NCBI RefSeq assembly: GCF_003259745.1
Contig: NZ_QLMC01000001.1
Span: 1,054,001-1,118,000 of the forward strand
DNA: 64,000 nt
From: Larkinella arboricola
GTDB taxonomy: Bacteria > Bacteroidota > Bacteroidia > Cytophagales > Spirosomataceae
Reading direction: 5' to 3'
The position numbers and the translations under genes are program-made. Position 1 is the stretch's first letter. Every line of letters starts with the position of its first letter. Below, one piece after another: positions 1-7,807 of the stretch. A model generated the notes under the pieces. That model searched no databases and was not told where the DNA came from. It saw only the letters and a program-made list of their open reading frames with translations.

Positions 1-297
1 TACGCCAACCGTCCGTTTGCGGAAAAGAACATGTACAGTGCCACGTACGTGAAAGTGAGAGAAGTTTCGATTACCTACCGTCTGCCCAAAGCCTTCGTAA
101 ACCGCCTGCATTTGCAGAATGCATCGGTTGGCTTCGTCGCGAACAACCTCTTCATGTGGACGGCAGCCGGTATTAAAGGACTGGATCCCGAGCGCGCTTT
201 CCGGCCCAACGGTGCAGGCTGGTCGCAGGGCGTGGAGTATTACAACGTACTGCCTTTCACGGGTTCGTTCGGGGCTAAATTGAATGTGGACTTTTAA
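1..297 (+). CDS. SusC/RagA-type TonB-dependent outer-membrane receptor, C-terminal end (partial)
   Basis: The reading frame is open from the first base of the window, so only about the last 98 residues are present. They show the final beta-strands of an outer-membrane barrel: a VREVSITYRLP segment, then NNLFMWT, then a GVEYYN segment, and a terminal GAKLNVDF ending in aromatic Phe, as expected for barrel insertion. SusC proteins import oligosaccharides across the outer membrane with a SusD lipoprotein lid. The gene directly downstream, 12 bases after the stop, is such a SusD, which supports the call. The substrate cannot be told from this fragment. Confidence 0.9.
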   Translation, partial: YANRPFAEKNMYSATYVKVREVSITYRLPKAFVNRLHLQNASVGFVANNLFMWTAAGIKGLDPERAFRPNGAGWSQGVEYYNVLPFTGSFGAKLNVDF

Positions 298-309
298 TTG
301 GAAGTGAAA

Positions 310-1986
310 ATGAATACGATAAAAGCATTGCGAATTCCCCTGCTGGCAGTGATGTGTCTATGGCTATCGGCCTGTAAGGAGGACCTTACCGAGATCAACC
401 AGAATCCCAACAGTCCTGAAAATGTGTCGTCCAACTACATCCTGACCTATTCGCTGGTCAATAGCGGGAAGCTGGTCTTCAATCTCGGTAGAGACGGCTC
501 CAAGATCGCGGCTGCCATGCAGTACATGCAGGCGGGAACCAACGAAGGGGCCGCCGAGAAGAATCAGTATGCCTGGGTGCAGGATGGCTGGGGCGGCTAC
601 TACGACATCCTGCGGAACGTGCAGATCATTTATGACAACGGCGTGCGGGATGACAACAAGCTCTTCCAGGGCATCGGGCTGACCATGAAGTCCATGCTCT
701 TCGGCTTGCTGACCGACCTGTATGGCGATATTCCGTACAGCGAGGCCCTGCAGGCCAGCACCGGGTCGTTTTTTCCAAAATACGACAAACAGGCCGATGT
801 CTACAAAGGCATTCTCACCGACCTGAAACAGGCCGACCAACTGCTTCAGAACCTGACCGCCAGGGACGTGGTAAGTGCCACTTCCGACGTGATGTACAAG
901 GGCGATGCGGCCAAATGGCGGAAGTTTGCCAATTCGCTGCGGCTGCGGTATGCCCTTCGACTGGCGGATAAAAAGGCGGAGATGGCGGCATTGGGGATCA
1001 ATCTGGAAACCGAGTTCAAGGAAGCGGCTGCCAGCGCATTTACCAGCAAGGCCGATGATGCCACCATTGCATTTCTGGGGACCAACTCCGACAACGCCCA
1101 GCCCGGTGGTCCGCTGGCGACGGCTACGCCCAACCGGCTGACCAAACCCGCCAAACCGCTCGTTGACAAGTTGCTTCAATTGAACGATCCCCGGTTGCAG
1201 CGCTGGGCCAATCCGGTACTGAGGAAATGGGATGCCAACGTGAAAACAGAAACCACGAAGTCGGTCACAAACCTGTTCGGGGAAACCTATTCCGTGGTGT
1301 ATGTTCCGAGCGTAGCTACAACTGCCGATACCAACCTTTACGTGGGCTTACCGGTCGGCCTTCCCATCACACAGGGCATCGTCTACAACAAGGGAAATGA
1401 CGTAGCGGTTTATCCCAATGAGCGGAATCCCTACATTTCCTTAACTCATGACCGGTATCGGAACAATAACGATCCCTATGTAGCGATGAATTTCATGAAT
1501 TACCCGGAGGTGGAGTTTATCCTGGCGGAGGCCGCCTTGCTGGGCGGATTCGGCGCCACGGATGCGGAAGATCACTACAAAAAAGCCGTCCAGGCGTCGA
1601 TGGACAAAGAAGGGGCGTTGGCAGCCACCGGCTTTAAATTTGATACGTACTATGCGCAACCCGGGGTAAACTACGCGAGCGCGGCCAACAAGCAGGAACG
1701 GATTTTAGAGCAAAAATGGATTTCGTCCTGGTTTAGTATCCAGTCCTGGTTCGACTGGCGACGGACGGGTTATCCCGCGCTCAAAACCGGCCCGGTGGCG
1801 CAGTTTGGCGCGGCCCTGCCGATCCGTTATATGTATCCCACGCCCAACCTGGACCCCAAATACATCGCGAATTATAATGAGGCTGTAGAAAGGCTGGGCA
1901 ATACCAACTTTATTCCATCCGGCCAGAGCAAGGATCACCACTACGCCAAAATGTGGCTTGTACAGGGAACCTCAAAACCCTGGTGA
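310..1986 (+). CDS. SusD/RagB-like nutrient-binding outer-membrane lipoprotein
   Basis: This is a surface lipoprotein that captures glycans or other nutrients for its SusC partner just upstream. ATG at 310 is preferred over the in-frame TTG at 298, because it starts a clean lipoprotein signal (MNTIKALRIPLLAVMCLWLSAC) with Cys as the lipidated residue, followed by acidic KEDLTEIN. The 558-residue length fits the family. Family hallmarks include the early NQNPNSPENV segment, an FGLLTDLYGDIPYSEAL segment, the MNYPEVEFILAEAALLGG helix and a C-terminal WFDWRRTGYP block. It is co-directional with SusC at only 12 bases distance, so they form one operon. A strong hairpin terminator follows at 2006-2040, which separates it from the GH31 gene. 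Confidence 0.92.
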   Translation: MNTIKALRIPLLAVMCLWLSACKEDLTEINQNPNSPENVSSNYILTYSLVNSGKLVFNLGRDGSKIAAAMQYMQAGTNEGAAEKNQYAWVQDGWGGYYDILRNVQIIYDNGVRDDNKLFQGIGLTMKSMLFGLLTDLYGDIPYSEALQASTGSFFPKYDKQADVYKGILTDLKQADQLLQNLTARDVVSATSDVMYKGDAAKWRKFANSLRLRYALRLADKKAEMAALGINLETEFKEAAASAFTSKADDATIAFLGTNSDNAQPGGPLATATPNRLTKPAKPLVDKLLQLNDPRLQRWANPVLRKWDANVKTETTKSVTNLFGETYSVVYVPSVATTADTNLYVGLPVGLPITQGIVYNKGNDVAVYPNERNPYISLTHDRYRNNNDPYVAMNFMNYPEVEFILAEAALLGGFGATDAEDHYKKAVQASMDKEGALAATGFKFDTYYAQPGVNYASAANKQERILEQKWISSWFSIQSWFDWRRTGYPALKTGPVAQFGAALPIRYMYPTPNLDPKYIANYNEAVERLGNTNFIPSGQSKDHHYAKMWLVQGTSKPW

Positions 1987-2005
1987 AAACCTGTAATCGT
2001 TGAAG

Positions 2006-2040
2006 AAGGCCATTGAGAAACAACGCTCAATGGCTTTTTT
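2006..2040 (+). terminator. Rho-independent terminator after susD
   Basis: A nine-base stem at 2009-2017 (GCCATTGAG) pairs perfectly with 2026-2034. The loop is eight bases and the stem is followed by six or more T. A2006-G2008 can extend the stem into the T run. It lies 22 bases past the SusD stop codon. Confidence 0.8.
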
Positions 2041-2138
2041 CTTTTCAAAAATTTTGTGCCTGGAACGTGTAGTGAGTAGAATTGGCCGTAAGCCCATTTT
2101 TCAACTCAGTACGTTGTTGGTCAACACGCTTCTCGTCT

Positions 2139-4286
2139 ATGATTACTGCTCAAAAACTAGCCCAAACCATTTTCTTTTTATGGATCGGGAGCCTGTCGGC
2201 CTTCGCCCAAACCGCCTGGACCGAAACCGCGCCCGGCGTCTGGAAGCTTTCGGTTGGGAAACCGGAAGCGTATAATCTACTGACGGCAGCGGGTGTACAA
2301 CCCAATACCGTTGCACTAGCCGCTCTGCCCAAAACCGATTTTCCGCTACCAAAAGAAGACATTTCGGTGAAAGTAGTAGACGGGAAAACCTACCTGCGTT
2401 TTCCGCTCGAACGCGGGGAGCAGTTGTACGGTTTCGGCCTGAATTTCCAGACGGTTCACCAGCGCGGCCGGATTCTGAACCTGCACATGGATCATTACGG
2501 AAACCGCGATAATGGGCGAACCCATTCGCCTACACCGTTTTATGTGTCGTCCAACGGATACGGTGTTTTCGTTAATTCGGCCCGCTACCTGACGGTGTAT
2601 GCCGGATCGGCGGCCCGGCTGGACAGTAAAAATGCACCAAAGGTGCAGGACCGGAATACCGATAAAGACTGGTCGGCGAATCCGTATTCCGACGCGGTTG
2701 AGGTACTGGTTCCGGCGGAGGGCGTTGAGATTTACGTCTTTGGCGGTCCCAAACCGATGGAGGCCGTTCGGCGGTTTAATCTGTTCAACGGCGGAGGGTG
2801 TTTGCCGCCCCGCTGGGGACTCGGTTTTACGCAGCGTGTCCACCGGTTGTATACCGCCGACAGTGTGCGGAAAGAGGCCGCCGAATTTGAAGCCCGAAAG
2901 TATCCGCTGGATTTCATTGGGCTGGAACCGGGTTGGCAGAGTAAATCGTACCCCTGCACGTTTGAGTGGGACAAAACCCGCTTTCCTGATCCGGCCGGTT
3001 TTGTGAAGGAAATGCTCAGCAAAAACGTACGAATCAACCTCTGGACCAACCCCTACGTCTCGCCCGATGCGTCGATTTTTCCGCAGATCAAACCGTTCAG
3101 CGGTTCACACACGGTTTGGGTCGGGGCCGTACCCGACCTGACGATTCCGCAGGCGCAGAAAATTTACTGGCAGCAGTTCGACAAAGATCACGTCGGTATT
3201 GGCGTCAGCGGGTATAAAATCGACGAGGTAGACGGCAACGATTCGTGGTTGTGGCCGGATGTTGCTACGTTTCCGTCGGGTATCAGCGCCGAGCAGATGC
3301 GGCAGACCTACGGTTTGCTGGTGCAGAAGCAAAGCACGGACTTGTACCGTAACCGGAATAGCCGGACCTACGGTTTGGTGCGGGCGTCAAACGCGGGCGG
3401 CTCGTCGTTTCCGTACGTGATTTACAACGACAATTACAGCCACCAGGATTTTATTACGGGGGTGATCAACAGCGGTTTTGCCGGGGTGTTGTGGACGCCG
3501 GAAGTGCGGGCATCCAAGACGGGCGAAGAATGGCTGCGCCGGTTTCAGTCGGTTTGTTTTTCACCGATGGCGATGATCAACGCCTGGGCGGACGGTACCA
3601 AACCGTGGTCGTTCCCGGATGTGGCCGAACAGGTGAAAGCCGTGGCGCAACTGCGGATGCAGATGATGCCGTACTGGTATACGGAATTTGCCAAATACCA
3701 TTTTGAAGGGACGCCACCGTTCCGGGCGCTGAATCTGGAAGACGGTTTTATCGAGAATGTGGAGAAGCAAACCACCGTGGCAGATCTGGGTGAAAACCCG
3801 TACCAGCAGGCCGTTACCAAAGAAATTAAGGATCAGTACATGGCGGGGGAGTACCTGCTGGTCGCGCCGATGTTTACCGGTCAGTCGTCGCGGAAGGTGA
3901 TTTTACCGAAGGGAAAGTGGTATGATTTCTACACGGGTAAGTATGCGGGTAACGGCGAGGTGATTACCATCACACCGGGGCTGGACAGGATTCCGGTTTT
4001 TGTGAAAGATGGTGGCATTGTGCCGATGACACCGCCGAGGCTCCACGCGCCGAAAGCCGGGGAGAAGGTTGATCTGGAAATCCGGCATTACGGCGAAAAA
4101 CCAGCGCAATACCGTCTTTACGACGACGATGGCGAAACCTATAACTACGAAAAAGGTCAGTTTAGCTGGCGGCTGATTCAGGTCGAACGGCAGAAAAACG
4201 GGGCGTTGAAAGGCCGGATGTCGGCGGCTGAGAAGGGCAAACCGGATACGGTCGGGAAAGTGACGTGGCGGTTTATGACGAATTAA
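2139..4286 (+). CDS. Exported glycoside hydrolase family 31 (alpha-glucosidase/alpha-xylosidase type)
   Basis: GH31 enzymes are retaining hydrolases that remove terminal alpha-linked glucose, xylose or related sugars. ATG at 2139 is chosen over an upstream in-frame TTG at 2082 because it begins a signal peptide (MITAQKLAQTIFFLWIGSLSAFAQ), giving 715 residues in the periplasm or at the outer membrane. The N-terminal beta-sandwich contains LRFPLERGEQLYGFGLNF. The catalytic barrel shows GYKIDEVDG, whose Asp (about residue 362) is the presumed nucleophile. The later YNDNYSHQDF segment probably holds the acid/base Asp. A C-terminal beta domain (ILPKGKWYDFYTG, YRLYDDDGETYNYEKG) is typical. It follows SusCD and may be part of the same utilisation locus. 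The exact substrate cannot be read. Confidence 0.88.
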   Translation: MITAQKLAQTIFFLWIGSLSAFAQTAWTETAPGVWKLSVGKPEAYNLLTAAGVQPNTVALAALPKTDFPLPKEDISVKVVDGKTYLRFPLERGEQLYGFGLNFQTVHQRGRILNLHMDHYGNRDNGRTHSPTPFYVSSNGYGVFVNSARYLTVYAGSAARLDSKNAPKVQDRNTDKDWSANPYSDAVEVLVPAEGVEIYVFGGPKPMEAVRRFNLFNGGGCLPPRWGLGFTQRVHRLYTADSVRKEAAEFEARKYPLDFIGLEPGWQSKSYPCTFEWDKTRFPDPAGFVKEMLSKNVRINLWTNPYVSPDASIFPQIKPFSGSHTVWVGAVPDLTIPQAQKIYWQQFDKDHVGIGVSGYKIDEVDGNDSWLWPDVATFPSGISAEQMRQTYGLLVQKQSTDLYRNRNSRTYGLVRASNAGGSSFPYVIYNDNYSHQDFITGVINSGFAGVLWTPEVRASKTGEEWLRRFQSVCFSPMAMINAWADGTKPWSFPDVAEQVKAVAQLRMQMMPYWYTEFAKYHFEGTPPFRALNLEDGFIENVEKQTTVADLGENPYQQAVTKEIKDQYMAGEYLLVAPMFTGQSSRKVILPKGKWYDFYTGKYAGNGEVITITPGLDRIPVFVKDGGIVPMTPPRLHAPKAGEKVDLEIRHYGEKPAQYRLYDDDGETYNYEKGQFSWRLIQVERQKNGALKGRMSAAEKGKPDTVGKVTWRFMTN

Positions 4287-4291
4287 AATTT

Positions 4292-4330
4292 AAAAGCATA
4301 CCTGTAACCAACCTTCACAGGTATGCTTTT
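4292..4330. terminator. Bidirectional hairpin terminator between convergent genes
   Basis: A perfect 14-bp stem (AAAAGCATACCTGT at 4292-4305 with its complement at 4317-4330) surrounds an 11-base loop. The A/T ends give a T run on both strands. It sits between the GH31 gene (+) and the lipoprotein gene (-). Confidence 0.85.
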
Positions 4331-4341
4331 AGCAGAGGCTA

Positions 4342-5142
4342 TTACTGACAAGTAATAGTATAGCTAGTAATAGTGTACTGAATAGCGGGTTGCTCTACTA
4401 AGTAGGGACTGTAAGTCTTTTTTAAACCTACACGATATTTGACCTGTCCGTTTTGATTGTAAAAATATTTGTAGTCCGTTATTGAGTAAAAGCGTTCTCC
4501 TTTGGAATCAACAGCATTATATTTTTCCCTAATGAGCATGTTGCGACTCGTTTTACCATAAAATGGCTCAGGATTAGGAATCTTATTCGGCTGTGTTAGG
4601 TCATATTCATACTCTGTGGTTGTGAACCATCTGACCTCCGTCCTTTCAGTCTTAGTTATATTGCCGTCTGTAATAGTGGTATATAACTTCCAGGTTCCTT
4701 CATTAAAATAAGTCCGAAAGCCTTCTGAATCAAAAACATTTGCAGCGTTTGCAAATAAACCTCGTGAATCTAATCCTAGTATAGCTGTAGTTGACACTGC
4801 ATAAGGACGATCCGGATCTGGTACACTAGTCCATTTTATATCCTTCGTCAGATATTCATAATAGGTCCTCCACTTATCCAGAACGTTATATTTTTCGATA
4901 ATCCGTCCCTGCTCGTCGTATTTATATGAAGTATATGAAGAGGTTTTCACTGGAATTTTTTGCCCATCTACCTCAATTATATCTTCGGGGTTAGATCCAT
5001 CCATAACTTGATACAGTTCGGCAACTTGATACAGTAAACAGGTTGCACTTGTGGGTGGTAACTGATGATCCTGTAGCGTACAGGAACCAAACAAAAGGAG
5101 AAAGCTTGCAACCAGCAGGCAGGATTGGGTAAAGAGCTTCAT
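4342..5142 (-). CDS. Uncharacterised lipoprotein
   Basis: No family was recognised. The 266-residue product starts with a signal of about 21 residues ending LLLFGSC, a lipobox with Cys as the acylated residue, so it should be membrane-anchored outside the cytoplasm. The rest is polar and rich in Tyr and Thr, with repeated phrases such as YKYDEQGRIIEKYN and YKYFYNQNGQVKYRVG. These resemble the YxYDxxGRI repeat style of RHS/YD-like or DUF4595-type beta-rich lipoproteins. That link is by pattern only. The DNA is clearly more AT-rich than its neighbours, which suggests acquisition from elsewhere. It is a single gene, facing GH31 across a shared terminator. Confidence 0.7.
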   Translation of the reverse strand: MKLFTQSCLLVASFLLLFGSCTLQDHQLPPTSATCLLYQVAELYQVMDGSNPEDIIEVDGQKIPVKTSSYTSYKYDEQGRIIEKYNVLDKWRTYYEYLTKDIKWTSVPDPDRPYAVSTTAILGLDSRGLFANAANVFDSEGFRTYFNEGTWKLYTTITDGNITKTERTEVRWFTTTEYEYDLTQPNKIPNPEPFYGKTSRNMLIREKYNAVDSKGERFYSITDYKYFYNQNGQVKYRVGLKKTYSPYLVEQPAIQYTITSYTITCQ

Positions 5143-5458
5143 AGAAGTATTGATCGGGCGTTTGTGTCAGTGGAGTCGGGAAGCGTTGAATTTTTAAATG
5201 GCCTCTATCCACTGCATGAACATAGGTTTGGTTTTTAATTAATGACACCAAATGTAAAAATAAACCGTTGGGAATTTACGCAGGAAAACTACCCACCTAA
5301 TCTTAAGTGAGTAAGTGGTATGCACTTTTAAAAAACACGTATTCCCATCTCCGGCCCGACACTTTGCACTCAACTAATAAACACTGATCTGCTCGTTAAC
5401 AAGCTTGATTACATTCTATTCCTGCTTTTAAAAATGCGACCGATAAGAAAAACGAGTT
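5143..5458. other. 316-bp AT-rich spacer without a gene
   Basis: This spacer lies between the lipoprotein start and the DoxX stop, both on the minus strand. It holds the candidate TACATTTG promoter element (5249-5256) and otherwise only AT-rich sequence. No credible ORF, strong hairpin or RNA gene was seen. Confidence 0.6.
5249..5256 (-). promoter_or_regulatory. Candidate Bacteroidota -7 element for the lipoprotein gene
   Basis: On the minus strand this reads TACATTTG, a full match to TAnnTTTG. It lies about 107 bases upstream of the lipoprotein start. No clear -33 element was seen, so support is moderate at best. Confidence 0.35.
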
Positions 5459-5830
5459 TCATGCCGGAAGGCTTTGGAAGCGGCTCCAGGCGACAAAGGC
5501 CGCAGCGATAAATACCACCACCAGCAGCGGCAAAACCTTGTAATCGCCTTTCTTGTAATGCACGATGGTAGCCCCCACCATGACCACGCAAAAACCCGTG
5601 GCTGCCAGGGGTGTCAGAACGGGAAGGATACCCAGCCAAAGGGGCAAAATGATGCCGATGCTGCCGAGAACTTCTATCACGCCAAGAGCCCGGATCGGGA
5701 GAATGGATTCGCCCGGGGCAAGTTGTTGTTTTTCAATCATTTCCCGTTTCGGTGTTTTGATTTTCATCAGGGCCGGAGCCATAAAAAACAGGGCCAGCGA
5801 AATCTGTAAAACCCATACAAAAATGTCCAT
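5459..5830 (-). CDS. DoxX family membrane protein
   Basis: This 123-residue integral membrane protein has four hydrophobic segments: MDIFVWVLQISLALFFMAPAL, then VIEVLGSIGIILPLWLGI, then an ATGFCVVMVGATIVHY stretch and a LLVVVFIAAAFVAW stretch. The length and the early FMAPALMKI and ALGVIEVLGSIG phrases fit the DoxX/DoxX-like group, small inner-membrane proteins with suspected quinone or redox-stress roles. The exact function is unknown. It is transcribed divergently from an HxlR regulator with 98 bases between the starts, a common arrangement in which the regulator controls its neighbour. Confidence 0.85.
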   Translation of the reverse strand: MDIFVWVLQISLALFFMAPALMKIKTPKREMIEKQQLAPGESILPIRALGVIEVLGSIGIILPLWLGILPVLTPLAATGFCVVMVGATIVHYKKGDYKVLPLLVVVFIAAAFVAWSRFQSLPA

Positions 5831-5874
5831 AGCAATAGGAATTCGTTAGTGATGGTCAAAAGTATGGACCCAAT

Positions 5875-5909
5875 GGTATACATTTGCTATCAGTTACATA
5901 TAGTATACC
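5875..5909. promoter_or_regulatory. Paired GGTATAC/GTATACC operator candidate between doxX-like and hxlR-like genes
   Basis: GGTATAC (5875-5881) and its inverted copy GTATACC (5903-5909) lie in the 98-base divergent intergenic region. Each contains the palindrome GTATAC, and their centres are 27 bp apart. HxlR-family winged-helix dimers usually bind inverted repeats, so this is a plausible operator for both genes. The assignment is inference. Confidence 0.5.
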
Positions 5910-5928
5910 GGTATCAAAAACTATAGCG

Positions 5929-6288
5929 ATGGAAAATCATACCGCCGAAAGCTGCGCCAAGAGCCGATTAGCCATTCAGGATACGCTCGAAGTGCTCAAT
6001 GGAAAGTGGAAGCTCCTGATTCTGATTACCCTGCAACATCGGCCGTATCGATTTAAAGAACTGGCCCGTGAGATTGGCATTACCCCCCGGATGCTTTCCA
6101 AGGAGTTGCAGGAACTGGAAGAACATCAATTGATTTCCCGAACGGTGTTGCAAACCAAACCCGTTAGTGTTCAATATGCCATCACACCCCACGGTACGAC
6201 GCTGGACGAAGTGCTGGGTGCGTTGCGGAATTGGGGAATGAAACACCGTTGGAAAATCATCACGGCCCCGGAAGCGGTTAACCCGTAG
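5929..6288 (+). CDS. HxlR family winged-helix transcriptional regulator
   Basis: A 119-residue DNA-binding protein. ATG at 5929 is preferred to an in-frame TTG at 5884, because the family begins near the Cys-containing ESCAKSRLAIQDTLEVL segment. The HxlR core is clear: LNGKWKLLILITL, then RPYRFKELAREIGITPRMLSKELQELE as the helix-turn-helix, then the wing region and the TPHGTTLDEVLGALRNWGMKH dimer helix. A conserved Cys near residue 8 is where redox-sensing members (HypR, QorR type) react with quinones or aldehydes. It probably autoregulates and controls the divergent DoxX gene through the GTATAC pair. Confidence 0.92.
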   Translation: MENHTAESCAKSRLAIQDTLEVLNGKWKLLILITLQHRPYRFKELAREIGITPRMLSKELQELEEHQLISRTVLQTKPVSVQYAITPHGTTLDEVLGALRNWGMKHRWKIITAPEAVNP

Positions 6289-6415
6289 CTCTCAACCGGT
6301 TGTTGCAGGAAAACGCCTGTCGCAGCCTCGCTACGGGTGAGGGTAGAACGGTATGGCGCGTCGGGAAGAGGCAAAATAGGATTGCATTCAATAGGTTACT
6401 ACGCCTTGAACGGGC

Positions 6416-6423
6416 TATATTTG
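6416..6423 (+). promoter_or_regulatory. Candidate -7 promoter element for the CBM9-like gene
   Basis: TATATTTG matches TAnnTTTG exactly and lies 44 bases before the ATG at 6467. The -33 element is not clear. Confidence 0.4.
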
Positions 6424-6466
6424 CCCTTTCTCCTCATTCCGATAAAATAACGCTTCAGGTACACGA

Positions 6467-7453
6467 ATGAAAAAATATCGTCCGGTCGGCTTACCCTCGT
6501 TCTTTGTTCTTGCCCTTGGTTTACTATTTTTTCAAGGCTCAAGCCTTCGAACGGACTTTGGTGAAACGGGGCAACCGGCTGACGATGAGCGCAACGCCGG
6601 GAAAGTCGGAATCGGGCGGCCGGCCGCTGGTGATACGGCTCAATGGGCGTTTCCCTGCGACAGAAAGACCATCGAACGGTATACGGCTTACCGAACCACC
6701 AAACCGCCCGTGATTGACGGAAAGCTGGACGAGGAAATGTGGACAAAAATTCCGCGTTCTCCCCGGTTCGTCGATCTGGTTTCGGGCAATAAAACCATTC
6801 ACGACACGCGGGCTGCCGTGTGCTGGGACAACGATAATCTGTACATAGCCTTCTGGGTGGAAGAACCCTTTATCAACGCCAAACTGACCAATCATAACGA
6901 TCCGATTTATACGGACAACGACGTGGAGGTATTTGTCGCTGGAAAGGATACCTATTACGAATTTGAAATCAATTCTTTTGGGACGCTTTACGAAGCTTTT
7001 TTTATCTGGAAAGACGCTTACGAAAAAGGCGGGTTTGACAAGAATCCCCTGTTTGCCCTTGCCAATCCGAAGGTGAAGCCGTTCAACGGGGTCGGTTTTA
7101 AAAACCATCCGCGGGGGCTACGCTACGGTTCGTGGGATTTCCGTTTCCCGGGTCTGCAAAGCGCGGTTCATATCGACGGAACCATCAACAATAACCAGGA
7201 CCGCGACCGGAGATGGACGGTTGAACTGGCTTTCCCCTGGAAAGGGATGGAGTGGATTGCCAGGGCAGACAACCGGGCACTTCCGCCCCGAAACAACGAC
7301 CGTTGGCGCATTGATTTCTCACGCTTCAATACCTACAAGGAAGCCGCCCCGTCCGACGATCATGGGGGCTGGGCCTGGAACTCCCACCGCGTCTGGGACT
7401 CGCACGTTCCGGAGTGCTTCCCCATCATCACTTTTTCAAATAAGACGTTGTAA
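6467..7453 (+). CDS. Exported carbohydrate-binding family 9-like protein
   Basis: A 328-residue protein with an N-terminal hydrophobic signal (FFVLALGLLFFQGSS). After a linker of about 60 residues comes a CBM9-like/DOMON-type beta-sandwich. The opening phrase TKPPVIDGKLDEEMW is the classic CBM9-like start, followed by TRAAVCWDNDNLYIAFWVEEP, DNDVEVFV, YYEFEINSFGTLYEAFF, and WTVELAFPWKGM. A final NSHRVWDSHVPECFPIITF closes the domain. Such proteins bind sugars or decorate larger enzymes. This one has no catalytic partner in the same chain. It stands alone in the glycan-related segment and has no obvious operon mate. Confidence 0.85.
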   Translation: MKKYRPVGLPSFFVLALGLLFFQGSSLRTDFGETGQPADDERNAGKVGIGRPAAGDTAQWAFPCDRKTIERYTAYRTTKPPVIDGKLDEEMWTKIPRSPRFVDLVSGNKTIHDTRAAVCWDNDNLYIAFWVEEPFINAKLTNHNDPIYTDNDVEVFVAGKDTYYEFEINSFGTLYEAFFIWKDAYEKGGFDKNPLFALANPKVKPFNGVGFKNHPRGLRYGSWDFRFPGLQSAVHIDGTINNNQDRDRRWTVELAFPWKGMEWIARADNRALPPRNNDRWRIDFSRFNTYKEAAPSDDHGGWAWNSHRVWDSHVPECFPIITFSNKTL

Positions 7454-7488
7454 GCCGCGTCGTTGCAGCTATCCCAAAGCCGATCAAG

Positions 7489-7770
7489 TCAGGGCGCGAA
7501 CAGAACGCGGTCTACCAGACTTTTGTCGGTCGGCACGCCTTTGTTCAGAAACACGATGATGGTGGATTGCTGGGCCGGAAAATACAGCCAGCATCCGCCC
7601 TGACCGTCAGGAAACCGCCGGATAGCCGAAAAACCGCCTACCGAAAAGGCCCGTCCGGGAAGCTGCTTTTGGATATGAAGCCGGAAATGCCGCTGCAATC
7701 GTCAGCCCGTAACGCAAATCACATGGCGTTGTTGAACTGCATGACCAAAAAGGTTGATTTTGGCGAAGAT
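7489..7770 (-). pseudogene. Decayed C-terminal fragment of a beta-lactamase-family serine hydrolase
   Basis: On the minus strand one frame reads RYGLTIAAAFPASYPK and then shifts into a second frame reading FSVGGFSAIRRFPDGQGG, then CWLYFPAQQSTIIVFLNKG. This order (YGL, then a G-rich loop, then yFP...tivvlxN) matches the end of class C beta-lactamase-like/PBP4*-like hydrolases. The Ser-x-x-Lys part and most of the protein are missing, and at least one frameshift is present. The call rests on motif order only. It fills the 354-bp gap between the CBM9-like and cytochrome-dehydrogenase genes. Confidence 0.45.
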
Positions 7771-7807
7771 TTGCCCTAATTTTCATGGTTGAAAATGAAA
7801 TAACGAC

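Noticed and set aside
364-1179. Long minus-strand frame opposite the SusD gene (271 codons).
   Set aside because: It lies wholly inside a clear SusD gene, has no recognisable domains, and is the kind of antisense frame that GC-rich coding DNA produces.
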